A stretch of DNA of 64,000 nt from contig NZ_SJEY01000009.1 of the NCBI RefSeq assembly GCF_004761875.1, positions 117,726 to 181,725 on the forward strand, in the 5' to 3' direction. The notes beneath the pieces are model-generated. The model was given only the letters and a program-made list of their open reading frames with translations, ran no database searches and was not told where the DNA came from. The position numbers and the translations under genes were made by a program. Shown here piece after piece: positions 50,292-58,631 of the stretch (positions within the stretch are counted from its first letter, which is position 1; each line of letters opens with the position of its first letter). This stretch comes from Roseovarius aestuariivivens (GTDB lineage: Bacteria > Pseudomonadota > Alphaproteobacteria > Rhodobacterales > Rhodobacteraceae).

Positions 50292-50969
50292 TCAGGCCGC
50301 GGGTGCGCGGACGTTGGTAAGATGCCCGGTCTTGATCCAGAGTTTGGCACCCCCGGGTCCGGCGGAGAGGTCGACCGCCTGCCCGTCGGCGCGGCGGATC
50401 CAGCTCCAGGGTTCCAGCACCTCGCCGTCCAGCGTCAGCGCGCCCGAGATCAGCAGGATCTCGGCGCCGTGCGGCGCGGTCACGACGGCGCGGGTGCCCG
50501 GCTCCCAGATTTCAAGCCGCACATCTTCGTGCCCGTCCTTGAACAGCGGCGAGACGCTCACGCCCGGACGGGTGGCATCGTCCACCGCGCCGAGCTTGTC
50601 AGTGGCGATGCGCACATGGCTGCGGTCCTCGGGCTGCATCTGCCACAGCTTGACGAAGATCACGCATCCGGGCTTGGAGCCGGGCGTGTGCGAGGAGGTG
50701 GGAGGGTTGCGGATATAGGCGCCTTCGGGGAAGTCACCATGCTCGTCGGAAAAGACACCCTCGAGCACCACGAACTCTTCGCCGCCGTCGTGTGTGTGGG
50801 GCGAAAACGCGCTGTTAGGCGCAAAGCGCACGATGGTCGTGGCGCGCGCGACTTCGTCGCCGATCCGGTCAAGCATCATACGTTCGACCCCCGGCATGGG
50901 CGACGGCGTCCATCCCGCCTCGCTGGGTTTGACGACCACGTTTTCAGAGAAATCCGCGTTGAGTTCCAT
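50292..50969 (-). CDS. ChrR-like two-cupin protein
   Basis: A 225-residue protein with two cupin units. The first has FSPHTHDGGEEFVVLEG followed by PTSSHTPGSKPGCVIFV, the metal-binding pattern of the ChrR C-terminal domain (HxHxxxEExxVLeG ... sxHxpxS). The zinc-binding N-terminal anti-sigma domain of true ChrR is absent, and no sigma-factor gene is adjacent. It is therefore probably a stand-alone cupin enzyme or sensor rather than an anti-sigma factor. GGAGGCACCG precedes the ATG. It is transcribed divergently from the Anbu cluster. Confidence 0.8.
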   Translation of the reverse strand: MELNADFSENVVVKPSEAGWTPSPMPGVERMMLDRIGDEVARATTIVRFAPNSAFSPHTHDGGEEFVVLEGVFSDEHGDFPEGAYIRNPPTSSHTPGSKPGCVIFVKLWQMQPEDRSHVRIATDKLGAVDDATRPGVSVSPLFKDGHEDVRLEIWEPGTRAVVTAPHGAEILLISGALTLDGEVLEPWSWIRRADGQAVDLSAGPGGAKLWIKTGHLTNVRAPAA

Positions 50970-51211
50970 CGGTGCCTCCTGCCGTTCGATTTGCGCAGAG
51001 TTTAGCGCCCGTACCGGGATTGTCGCGTCAAAACCGAGAGGTTTTCTGCAAGCCCGGCGCGGGAGCCTGCTCAACGGTAAGGCGCGTTTGCGGAAAAAAC
51101 AGGCAATCGACGGAGAATTGGGCGCTCTTGCGCAACCAGAGCCTGCCGGGACATGGTATTCCGTAGGAAAGTTGAGGACTGTAAAGCAGATCCCACCGGA
51201 GTGACGCGCGT

Positions 51212-52645
51212 ATGACCGACACGAAATTTTTCGATGAAATGTGGGGGTTCGAGGAAAATCTTCGTGAACCCTATGAGAAGTTTCACGACTGGTTCAAGCA
51301 AGAGGACATGTCGCGGCTGCGCGCCAAACAGCGCGAGGCGGAAGATCTTTTCCGGCTGACCGGGATTACCTTCAACGTCTATGGCCGGGCGGAGGCCGAG
51401 GAACGGCTGATCCCCTTCGACATCATCCCGCGCATCATTTCGGGCACAGAGTGGTTCCGCCTGTCGCGCGGCATCGAGCAGCGCGTGCGGGCGATCAACG
51501 CCTTTCTGCACGACATCTATCACAAGCAGGAGATCATCAAGGCGGGCCGCATCCCAGCCGAGATGATCGCGGCGAACGAGGCCTTCCTGCCTCAGATGAT
51601 CGGGGTGGAGCCGCCCGGGGGAGTTTACACCCACATCGTCGGCATCGACCTTGTGCGCACAGGGGCGGGCGAGTTCTACGTGCTGGAGGACAATGCCCGG
51701 ACACCCTCGGGCGTGAGCTATATGCTCGAAAACCGCGAGACCATGCTGCAGATGTTCCCCGAGCTTTTCTCGCGCAACCGGGTGCAGCCGGTGCAGAACT
51801 ATCCCACGAGCTTGCGCCGGTCGTTGGGCGCGACCGTACCAGTTAACGGCACCGCCAACGACGGCGAGCCGGTTGTCGCAGTCCTGACGCCGGGGATATT
51901 CAATTCGGCCTATTTCGAGCATGCGTTTCTTGCCGATCAGATGGGTGTGGAACTTGTTGAGGGGCATGACCTGCGCGTCGTGGACGGGCGCGTGGCGATG
52001 CGCACGATCCGGGGTTACACGCCCATTGACGTGCTTTATCGGCGCGTGGATGACGATTTCCTCGATCCGCTGAATTTCCGCCCCGACAGCCAGTTGGGCG
52101 TGCCGGGCATCATGGATGTCTACCGCGCGGGCGGGATCACCATCGCCAATGCGCCGGGCACGGGCATCGCCGACGACAAGGCGATTTATTCCTACATGCC
52201 CGACATTGTCGAGTTTTATACCGGCGAACGGCCGCTTCTGAACAACGTGCCGACCTGGCGCTGCTCTAATCCGGACGACCTGGCTTATGTGCTCGACAAC
52301 CTGTCCGAGCTTGTCGTCAAGGAAGTGCATGGATCGGGCGGGTACGGCATGCTGGTTGGTCCGGCGGCCACGAAGAAGGACATCGCGGAGTTCCGAAAGA
52401 AGCTGGAGGCGCGGCCCAGCAACTACATCGCGCAGCCGACACTGAGCCTATCGACGGTGCCGACCTTCACCCGCGCGGGGCTAAGCCCGCGGCATGTGGA
52501 TTTGCGGCCCTTCGTGCTCGTCAGCCCCAATGACATCAACGTCACCCCGGGTGGATTGACGCGGGTGGCGCTCAAGAAGGGCTCGCTGGTGGTCAATTCC
52601 AGCCAGGGCGGCGGCACCAAGGACACCTGGGTTCTGGAGGAGTGA
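51212..52645 (+). CDS. Circularly permuted ATP-grasp protein of the Anbu cluster
   Basis: A 477-residue protein of the DUF404/DUF407 circularly permuted ATP-grasp type. Signatures are GVEPPGGVYTHIVGIDLVRT, YVLEDNARTPSGVSYMLENR, VLYRRVDDDFLDPLNFR, ADDKAIYSYMP and VVKEVHGSGGYGMLVGP. ATP-grasp enzymes join a carboxylate to an amine through acyl phosphate, so an amide- or peptide-like product is expected. It begins a four-gene set conserved with Anbu. It ends GTCTTGGAGGAG-like, overlapping the next gene's ribosome binding site. Confidence 0.93.
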   Translation: MTDTKFFDEMWGFEENLREPYEKFHDWFKQEDMSRLRAKQREAEDLFRLTGITFNVYGRAEAEERLIPFDIIPRIISGTEWFRLSRGIEQRVRAINAFLHDIYHKQEIIKAGRIPAEMIAANEAFLPQMIGVEPPGGVYTHIVGIDLVRTGAGEFYVLEDNARTPSGVSYMLENRETMLQMFPELFSRNRVQPVQNYPTSLRRSLGATVPVNGTANDGEPVVAVLTPGIFNSAYFEHAFLADQMGVELVEGHDLRVVDGRVAMRTIRGYTPIDVLYRRVDDDFLDPLNFRPDSQLGVPGIMDVYRAGGITIANAPGTGIADDKAIYSYMPDIVEFYTGERPLLNNVPTWRCSNPDDLAYVLDNLSELVVKEVHGSGGYGMLVGPAATKKDIAEFRKKLEARPSNYIAQPTLSLSTVPTFTRAGLSPRHVDLRPFVLVSPNDINVTPGGLTRVALKKGSLVVNSSQGGGTKDTWVLEE

Positions 52646-52650
52646 GGGCG

Positions 52651-53592
52651 ATGCTGGGCAAGACCGCGAACGGACTCTTCTGGATGTACCGCTATTTGGA
52701 GCGGGCGGAAAATACCGCGCGCCTGATCGAAACCGGTCAGCGTATCGCGCTGACGCGACTGGGCGACAGCGACGAGGAATGGCGCTCGGTGCTTTTATCG
52801 GCTGGCGTCTGGCCGGGCTACGAGCAGTACAAGGGCGAACTCACCAAGGAAGGCGCCATAGACTGGCTCTTGCGGTCGAAGAATAATCCGTCCTCTGTGC
52901 GGGCCTGCATCGGCACGGCCCGGATGAACGCGCGTCTTGTGCGCACCGCGTTGACCGGCGAGGTCTGGGAATCGGTGAACGCCGCTTACATGAACGCCGA
53001 GAAGATCCTAGCGCGGCAGGTGTCGGAACGCGATCTGCCGGGATGCCTGCGCACGCTGCGCCAGCATACCGCACTGGTGCGGGGCATGACCCACGGCACG
53101 ATGCTGCGCGAGGCAAATTACGAATTCTCGCGGCTGGGCACTTTCCTGGAACGCGCCGACAACACCGGACGGATCCTGGACGTGAAGTACTATGTCCTTC
53201 TGCCCTCGGCCCGGGCGGTGGGCAGCGCGCTGGACAATGTGCAGTGGGAATCGATCCTGCGCTCGGTCGCCGCGCGCGGAGGTTTCCGCATGGGCCACAG
53301 TTCGGACGCCGGCCCGCGCGAGATCACACATTTCCTGATTCTCGATCAGCGCCTGCCGAGAAGCCTTGCCTTTTGCGCGCACAGGCTGCAGGACAACCTC
53401 AAGCGGCTGAACTCCGGACGCGGCAAGCCCACAGACAGCATGAAACTCGTCGATATGCTCTTGCGGAAGTATCTCACGCACGAGGTCGAGGCGATCTTCG
53501 AATACGGGCTTCACGAATTCATTCAGGAAATCTTGGGTCTTCTGGGTGATCTTACCGCACAGATCCAGATCGACTATCGATTCTATGAGTAA
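52651..53592 (+). CDS. Alpha-E domain protein of the Anbu cluster (DUF403)
   Basis: A 313-residue all-alpha protein. The start LGKTANGLFWMYRYLERAEN and the segment LGTFLERADNTGRILDVKYY are the family hallmarks (RYxERAENxAR repeated). The ends of the ATP-grasp gene supply GGAGGAG eight bases before ATG 52651; an in-frame GTG at 52642 would overlap the previous stop and is the alternative start. The biochemical role is unknown; it always accompanies the ATP-grasp partner in such clusters. Confidence 0.92.
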   Translation: MLGKTANGLFWMYRYLERAENTARLIETGQRIALTRLGDSDEEWRSVLLSAGVWPGYEQYKGELTKEGAIDWLLRSKNNPSSVRACIGTARMNARLVRTALTGEVWESVNAAYMNAEKILARQVSERDLPGCLRTLRQHTALVRGMTHGTMLREANYEFSRLGTFLERADNTGRILDVKYYVLLPSARAVGSALDNVQWESILRSVAARGGFRMGHSSDAGPREITHFLILDQRLPRSLAFCAHRLQDNLKRLNSGRGKPTDSMKLVDMLLRKYLTHEVEAIFEYGLHEFIQEILGLLGDLTAQIQIDYRFYE

Positions 53593-53598
53593 CGCCTT

Positions 53599-54399
53599 AT
53601 GCGCCTGACCATCTATCACAAGACCCATTATCGCTTTGACGATGAAGTGACCTATGGGCTTCAGCAGTTGCGCAAGACGCCGAAAACCTCGCACCAGCAA
53701 TACGTCATCAGCTGGCAGACCAAGGTCGAGGGCGGGCGCAAGGAGCTGAGCTTCGAGGATCACCACAACAATCTGGTGGAACTAATCAGCTTTGACCGCA
53801 ACGCGACCGAGGTCACGGTCTCCAGCCAGGGCGATGTGGAACTGGAAGACACCAGGGGCATCGTGGGCCGGCATCTGGGCCCGTCCCCGCTCTGGCTTTA
53901 CGGCAAGGCGACACCTCGCACACAGGCCAAGGCCGGGGTCAAATCGCTGTTGAAGAAGCTCGACAGCAAGGATCGCGGCCTTGAGACGATGCATGCGCTC
54001 TCCGCACTGATCCGCGAGACGATCAAATTCCGTGTCGGCTCTTCGCAACCCCACTGGACCGCTGAGGATTCCATCACCGCGGGCGAAGGGGTGTGTCAGG
54101 ATCACACGCATATCTTCCTTGCCTGCGCACGCGCGCTGGGGGTCGAGGCGCGCTATGTGTCGGGGTATCTGATGCTCAACGACCGCATCGTTCAGGACGC
54201 CATGCATGCCTGGGCGGAGGCGCATATCGAGGGTCTGGGCTGGGTCGGCTTCGACATCTCCAACGGAATCTCGCCCGACACGCGCTATGTCCGCGTGGCG
54301 ACCGGGCTCGACTATATGGACGCCGCACCTATATCGGGCACAAGGATCGGCGGGTCGGGAGAGCGGCTCGACGTCCAGATCGAAGTCACTCAACAGTAA
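53599..54399 (+). CDS. Transglutaminase-like cysteine peptidase of the Anbu cluster
   Basis: A 266-residue protein. An N-terminal beta domain (LTIYHKTHYRFDDEVTYGLQQ) is followed by the transglutaminase core with catalytic cysteine in GEGVCQDHTHIFLACARALG, histidine in AMHAWAEAHIEGLGWVGFD, and the following aspartate. It could cleave or transfer amide bonds made by the ATP-grasp enzyme. The start lies 6 bases after the alpha-E stop. Confidence 0.92.
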   Translation: MRLTIYHKTHYRFDDEVTYGLQQLRKTPKTSHQQYVISWQTKVEGGRKELSFEDHHNNLVELISFDRNATEVTVSSQGDVELEDTRGIVGRHLGPSPLWLYGKATPRTQAKAGVKSLLKKLDSKDRGLETMHALSALIRETIKFRVGSSQPHWTAEDSITAGEGVCQDHTHIFLACARALGVEARYVSGYLMLNDRIVQDAMHAWAEAHIEGLGWVGFDISNGISPDTRYVRVATGLDYMDAAPISGTRIGGSGERLDVQIEVTQQ

Positions 54400-54412
54400 G
54401 AAACGGACGGAC

Positions 54413-55156
54413 ATGACCTATTGCGTCGGGATGGTTCTGGATCGCGGACTGGTCTTCATGTCCGACACCCGCACCAATGCAGGGCTCGACAATATCTCGA
54501 CCTTCAAGAAGCTCACCACGTGGGAAAATCCCGGCGAGCGGGTGATTACGGTTCTGTCGGCGGGCAACCTGGCCACCACGCAGGCGGTGATCAGCCTGCT
54601 GGACGAGCGCAGCAAATCTGCGGGCGACCGCCAGCCTTCGCTGCTCAAGTCGCCATCTTTGTTTCAGGCGGCGCGGATGGTGGCCGAAACCCTGCGCGAG
54701 GTGATCGATAACCACGGCAAGGGTGGTCAGCAGGCCGACAGCACGTTCAACGCCACGATCATGCTGGGCGGTCAAATCGCGGGTAACCCGCCGCGCCTGT
54801 TCCTGATCTATCCCGAGGGCAACTTCATCGAGGCCGGTGAGGACACGCCGTTCTTTCAAATGGGCGAGACCAAGTACGGCCGCCCCATCCTGGTGCGCGC
54901 CTATGACAAGGGCATGAGTTTCGAAGAGGCGATGAAGTTGCTTCTGGTGAGCTTCGACTCGACGCTCAAGGCGAACCTCTCGGTGGGCCTTCCCTTCGAT
55001 TTCCATTGTTATGAGACCGACAGCCTTCAGGTCGGACGCACGGGACGGATCGAGGTGAGCGATCCCTATTTCGAGACGATCTCGAAGGGATGGGGTGAAG
55101 CACTAAAGCTCGCGCTGGATCAGTTGAACGCGTTCGAGTTCGACGCTCATGAATGA
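54413..55156 (+). CDS. Anbu, proteasome-like N-terminal-nucleophile peptidase
   Basis: A 247-residue beta-subunit-fold protein. It begins MTYCVGMVLDRGLVFMSDTR, so removal of the initiator methionine would expose the threonine nucleophile without a propeptide. The aspartate of SDTRTNAG and a lysine of TFKKLTTW match the proteasome catalytic Asp and Lys. Later segments (ATIMLGGQIAGNPPRLFLIYPEGNFIEA) complete the fold. Anbu assembles into open helical rings in characterised homologues. It is the last gene of the four-gene cluster; its substrate remains unknown. Confidence 0.93.
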   Translation: MTYCVGMVLDRGLVFMSDTRTNAGLDNISTFKKLTTWENPGERVITVLSAGNLATTQAVISLLDERSKSAGDRQPSLLKSPSLFQAARMVAETLREVIDNHGKGGQQADSTFNATIMLGGQIAGNPPRLFLIYPEGNFIEAGEDTPFFQMGETKYGRPILVRAYDKGMSFEEAMKLLLVSFDSTLKANLSVGLPFDFHCYETDSLQVGRTGRIEVSDPYFETISKGWGEALKLALDQLNAFEFDAHE

Positions 55157-55330
55157 CGTGAGCAAGGGAACAAGTCGTAGGTCTGCAGGAGCCTCACCTC
55201 GAAAGCCCCCCTGTCACGCTCGCGAAATAGTGCGTGATTGCTGCCAGGCGACTGCATCGAAGACCGTTTTCGCAAGTTGAGATTGAAGCAGAAAGAACGT
55301 TTCTCTTATTTCACGAAGTAGTCGCAAGAA

Positions 55331-55897
55331 ATGGAAGGAATGACATTGCCTAAAGATGTGGTTTTAAGTGCGTTCGTCATTTCGATTTTTGCAGTCCCTG
55401 CAAATGCACAGCAACAGTTTTCACCGGGCGATGTATGGGCTCGTTTCGCAGAGACCTGCGGGCAAGTGATATCCGACCCGGACGGCTATATCGATGGATT
55501 GGAGCGTCCTGGCGCACTGGGCGAACGCGTGATTTCGGAAAGCCCGGATGGAAAGGCCGTATCGATCTACTATCCCTCGGCCAATGCATATGACGAGGTC
55601 GAAATATATGTGATTGGAGAGCGTGAAGTCCGAGATTGCTCTGTCATCGGCCAGTTTTACAGTATGGACACTTCGCAACTCGCATCGGATTTCCGTGAGA
55701 TCGTTGCCGGCGATACCCAGCTGGCGATCGCCGGAGGACACGCGCCGCAAGACTACTCCGAAGAAGGCTCGACCTATACCGTGGAAGAAATCTATCTTTT
55801 CGCGATTGATGGCCTTTGGCCGGAGCAAGATCTTGTCACCGTTGCACATGTGATTGGCGGTGAGCTGCAACTCATGGTCCAACAAATCGTAAATTGA
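55331..55897 (+). CDS. Exported protein of unknown function, lower GC
   Basis: A 188-residue protein with a signal peptide (about 1-27, ending ANAQQ). The rest is a mixed alpha/beta domain with two cysteines (ETCGQVIS and VRDCSVIG) that could pair. No family is recognised. Base composition is visibly lower in G+C (near 50 %) than its neighbours, and the 174 bp before it are also A+T richer, suggesting later acquisition. An in-frame ATG four codons in (55340) is an alternative start. It ends just before a bidirectional terminator. Confidence 0.7.
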   Translation: MEGMTLPKDVVLSAFVISIFAVPANAQQQFSPGDVWARFAETCGQVISDPDGYIDGLERPGALGERVISESPDGKAVSIYYPSANAYDEVEIYVIGEREVRDCSVIGQFYSMDTSQLASDFREIVAGDTQLAIAGGHAPQDYSEEGSTYTVEEIYLFAIDGLWPEQDLVTVAHVIGGELQLMVQQIVN

Positions 55898-55907
55898 GAA
55901 AAAAAGA

Positions 55908-55925
55908 CCCGGCGCTATGGCCGGG
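55908..55925. terminator. Bidirectional terminator between convergent genes
   Basis: CCCGGC (55908-55913) pairs with GCCGGG (55920-55925). An A-rich run precedes the stem (seven A) and CCCTTTGTCTTTT follows, giving a T tract in both directions. It lies between the stops of the orphan exported gene (55897) and the reductase gene (55954). Confidence 0.7.
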
Positions 55926-55953
55926 CCCTTTGTCTTTTGGATCGGGACAGGAG

Positions 55954-57006
55954 TTAGCTCGCCTGTTTCTGGTTTTGTGCCAGTTGCATATCGACCCGCT
56001 CGACGGTGGCGTCGACCTCGGGGTGGTGCATGTCCATGCTGTGGCTAATCTGCTGCACGAGACGGTCGACACGTTCGATATTGGTCGCGCCGCCTAGAAT
56101 GGCCCGGGCGGCCGACGAGGGCTTTAGCAGGTTTTCCGCGGCCTTGGCGTATTTCTCGAACGGTACGAGGTCGTCAGCGTCCGCGCCGAGAGCCTCGGCC
56201 AGATTGAAGACAAAACCATAGACGGAGGCCGACGTCTCAATATCATCATAGACTGCTTCGCGGATCGAGCGCGGCTCGCCCGTGGTGACGCAGCGGTAAT
56301 TCCCGCACAGCAGCATGCTCCACTTCGCGAGCGGCACGAAGAGCGAGTCGAATGCGCGCAGTTTCACCGGGACATCGTTGCCGTCGATCGTCACTGCGGC
56401 GATGTCGGCCTCAAGCGTATCGAGGATCTTGTTGTGCTCGGCGTTAGGGAACCGCGCCGCCTTGAAGTTGGTGGGCAGGCCGACATGCAGCACGTTGGCC
56501 TTCTCCTCCGGCGGGCGGAAAGCCTGCGGGTCGGGGCTGCAGAGCGTCGTCAGATCGGGCTCGAATTCTGCCCAGATCGACGGATCGCTGTAGGCGGCGT
56601 TGAGATTGGCGTGCTTGAGCTGCGGGATCCGCTTGAGATAGGGGAGCGGCGGCATGTTCATGATCGACAGGCACGGGACCTTTGCTTTGGCGATGCGCGA
56701 CATCAGATCCCGCAAGCTGGGCGCGCTGTACTGCGGCTCCTGCATGGCGAGGGCGACCATGTCGTATTGCGACGGATCCGCGGCCTCGGGCACAACGGCT
56801 GCAATCTTGCCGGGCAGATCCTTGGAAAAGATCGAGCGGTGTTCGCTTTCGCCCTTGAGCTTGATACGCACCTCGGTGCCTTCGGCGTTGATCAGATCGG
56901 CGGTCGCCTGACGGCAGACGAGATCGACGTCATGGCCGGCCATCGCCATCTTGGTGCCAAGAAGCGAACCGTAAGATGCGCCGAGGATGAGAATTTTGTA
57001 AGACAT
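55954..57006 (-). CDS. Ketopantoate-reductase-like (PanE/ApbA family) oxidoreductase
   Basis: A 350-residue protein. The Rossmann start KILILGASYGSLLGTKMAMAG and the C-terminal all-helical domain place it in the PanE/ApbA superfamily. The catalytic lysine region of true PanE is not obvious, and the protein is about 50 residues longer than PanE. It is therefore probably a related 2-ketoacid reductase or opine-type dehydrogenase rather than the pantothenate enzyme. It is transcribed divergently from the ScfR-type regulator, sharing a 128-bp promoter region rich in inverted repeats. Confidence 0.7.
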   Translation of the reverse strand: MSYKILILGASYGSLLGTKMAMAGHDVDLVCRQATADLINAEGTEVRIKLKGESEHRSIFSKDLPGKIAAVVPEAADPSQYDMVALAMQEPQYSAPSLRDLMSRIAKAKVPCLSIMNMPPLPYLKRIPQLKHANLNAAYSDPSIWAEFEPDLTTLCSPDPQAFRPPEEKANVLHVGLPTNFKAARFPNAEHNKILDTLEADIAAVTIDGNDVPVKLRAFDSLFVPLAKWSMLLCGNYRCVTTGEPRSIREAVYDDIETSASVYGFVFNLAEALGADADDLVPFEKYAKAAENLLKPSSAARAILGGATNIERVDRLVQQISHSMDMHHPEVDATVERVDMQLAQNQKQAS

Positions 57007-57065
57007 GTCTGTCCCCCCTTACTTCGCGGTATCGGTGGGTGTGTAATATTATTGCGCGAAGAAAT

Positions 57066-57125
57066 CACACATTTACGAGAATGTGTGTTATATGTGATAC
57101 CAACAAAGGTAATTTTTGTTGGTAT
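57066..57125. promoter_or_regulatory. Two inverted repeats in the divergent promoter before the ScfR-type gene
   Basis: CACACATT (57066-57073) and AATGTGTG (57080-57087) flank six bases. ATACCAACAAA (57097-57107) and TTTGTTGGTAT (57115-57125) flank seven bases and end nine bases before the regulator's ATG. The region is much more A+T rich than the rest of the window. The second repeat would block ribosome or polymerase access, which fits autorepression by the regulator. Confidence 0.65.
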
Positions 57126-57134
57126 GTGAATAAA

Positions 57135-58541
57135 ATGGGAAAAATCTTTGTAGGGCCAAGACTTAGGCAGCTCAGACGCCAGAGCAAACAGACTCAGGCC
57201 GAGATGGCGCAGCAGCTGGGAATCAGTCCGGCCTATGTCAATATGCTGGAACATAACCAAAGGTCTCTATCGGTGGCGCTGCTGATGTCACTGTCTGAGA
57301 CCTACGGTGTGGACTGGCGCGACCTCATTAAGGATGAGGATTCGAATCTGCTGGCCGACTTGCGCAACGCGCTAAAGGACCCCGTCTTTGAGGATGAGAT
57401 GCCCGACCTGCAGGAACTGCGTGGCGCCATCGACCACGCGCCGCGGCTTGTCCGGCAATTTCTCGCGCTCTACCGCAATCACCGTGGCACCTTTGACCGG
57501 ATCCTGCGCCTGGAAAGCCTGGCCCAGGTCGAGGATCTGTCGCGCGCCACGCCCGAGGCCACGGTGCACGACCTCTTTCGTGAGAACTCCAACTATTTCG
57601 CCTCGATCGAGGCCAGCGCCGAATCCATGCGCCGCAAGAACCCCTGCACCCCTGACGACATTTACGGGGTGTTGAAACAGCGGCTGAAAGACAAGCACGG
57701 TCTCAGCGTCGAGATCCTGGCCATCGAAGATATGGATGAGACGCTGCGCCGGAATGATATTGAAAATGCGCGGATTACCCTGTCCGAGGCGCTCGACCAC
57801 CAGAACCGGGTCTTCCAGCTGGCCCATGTGCTTTGCCTGCTGGAATTTCCCGAGACGCTTGATGCGGTAACGAAATCCAAGGCCGGCCTGACCGAGCAAA
57901 GCCGCACGCGCTGCCAGGTAGAGCTGGCCAATTATTTCGCAGCCGCCCTTCTGATGCCGTATGAAAGCTTTCACGCCGCCGCGGAAGAAACCCAGTACGA
58001 CGTCGATCGCCTGTCGGCCCGGTTCGGCGTCTCGTTCGAGCAGGTCTGCCATAGGCTGACCACCCTGCAGCGCGAAGGAGCCAAGGGCATCCCGTTTTTC
58101 TTCCTGCGCGTCGACAAGGCCGGCAATGTGACCAAGCGGTTCAATGCCTCATCCTTCAACCTAGCCGAACATGGGGGCGCCTGCCCGGTCTGGAACATCC
58201 ACACCGCGTTCCGCACGCCCGGGGTCATTCTTCCGCAGTTCGTCGAATTGCCGGAAGGCGAACGGTACTTCACCATCAGCCGCACCGCCGACCGTCCGGT
58301 GTTCAGCAAGGACACGCAAGACCGGCGCGTTGCCATCACCCTGGGATGCGAGCTGCGCTATGCAGACCGGCTGGCCTACACCGCGCCTTTCAACCTGTCG
58401 GATGCCGAACTCTTCAGCCCGATCGGGATCAGCTGTCACATCTGTGCGCGCAAGGCCTGTTCGCAGCGCGCGCACCAGCCGCTGTTCATGGAGCTCGACA
58501 TCAAGGCCGACCGGCGCGGCACGACCCGTTACGAAAGCTGA
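57135..58541 (+). CDS. ScfR/RamB-type transcriptional regulator (XRE HTH plus IrrE-like and C-terminal cysteine domain)
   Basis: A 468-residue regulator. The N-terminal XRE helix-turn-helix is TQAEMAQQLGISPAYVNMLE. The middle is IrrE/ImmA-like (VELANYFAAALLMPYESFHAA; the HExxH metalloprotease motif is degenerate here). The C-terminal domain carries the family's cysteine cluster GISCHICARKACSQR. Relatives (ScfR, MccR, RamB, PrpC-type) sense acyl-CoA or methylcitrate and control short-chain fatty-acid and glyoxylate metabolism. No such gene is adjacent, so targets are unknown. ATG 57135 was chosen because upstream frame is promoter sequence. Confidence 0.9.
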   Translation: MGKIFVGPRLRQLRRQSKQTQAEMAQQLGISPAYVNMLEHNQRSLSVALLMSLSETYGVDWRDLIKDEDSNLLADLRNALKDPVFEDEMPDLQELRGAIDHAPRLVRQFLALYRNHRGTFDRILRLESLAQVEDLSRATPEATVHDLFRENSNYFASIEASAESMRRKNPCTPDDIYGVLKQRLKDKHGLSVEILAIEDMDETLRRNDIENARITLSEALDHQNRVFQLAHVLCLLEFPETLDAVTKSKAGLTEQSRTRCQVELANYFAAALLMPYESFHAAAEETQYDVDRLSARFGVSFEQVCHRLTTLQREGAKGIPFFFLRVDKAGNVTKRFNASSFNLAEHGGACPVWNIHTAFRTPGVILPQFVELPEGERYFTISRTADRPVFSKDTQDRRVAITLGCELRYADRLAYTAPFNLSDAELFSPIGISCHICARKACSQRAHQPLFMELDIKADRRGTTRYES

Positions 58542-58631
58542 CGGCCGCGTTTCGGTTGAATTGCCCCGCGCGCTGTGGTCACAAGAGGCAACTGCCCGCG
58601 AAAGGGCCTTTCGGATCAAGGGAGACACGGC

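Noticed and set aside
50292..50969. Anti-sigma factor ChrR proper
   Set aside because: Only the cupin part is present; the zinc-binding N-terminal anti-sigma domain and a neighbouring ECF sigma-factor gene are both missing.
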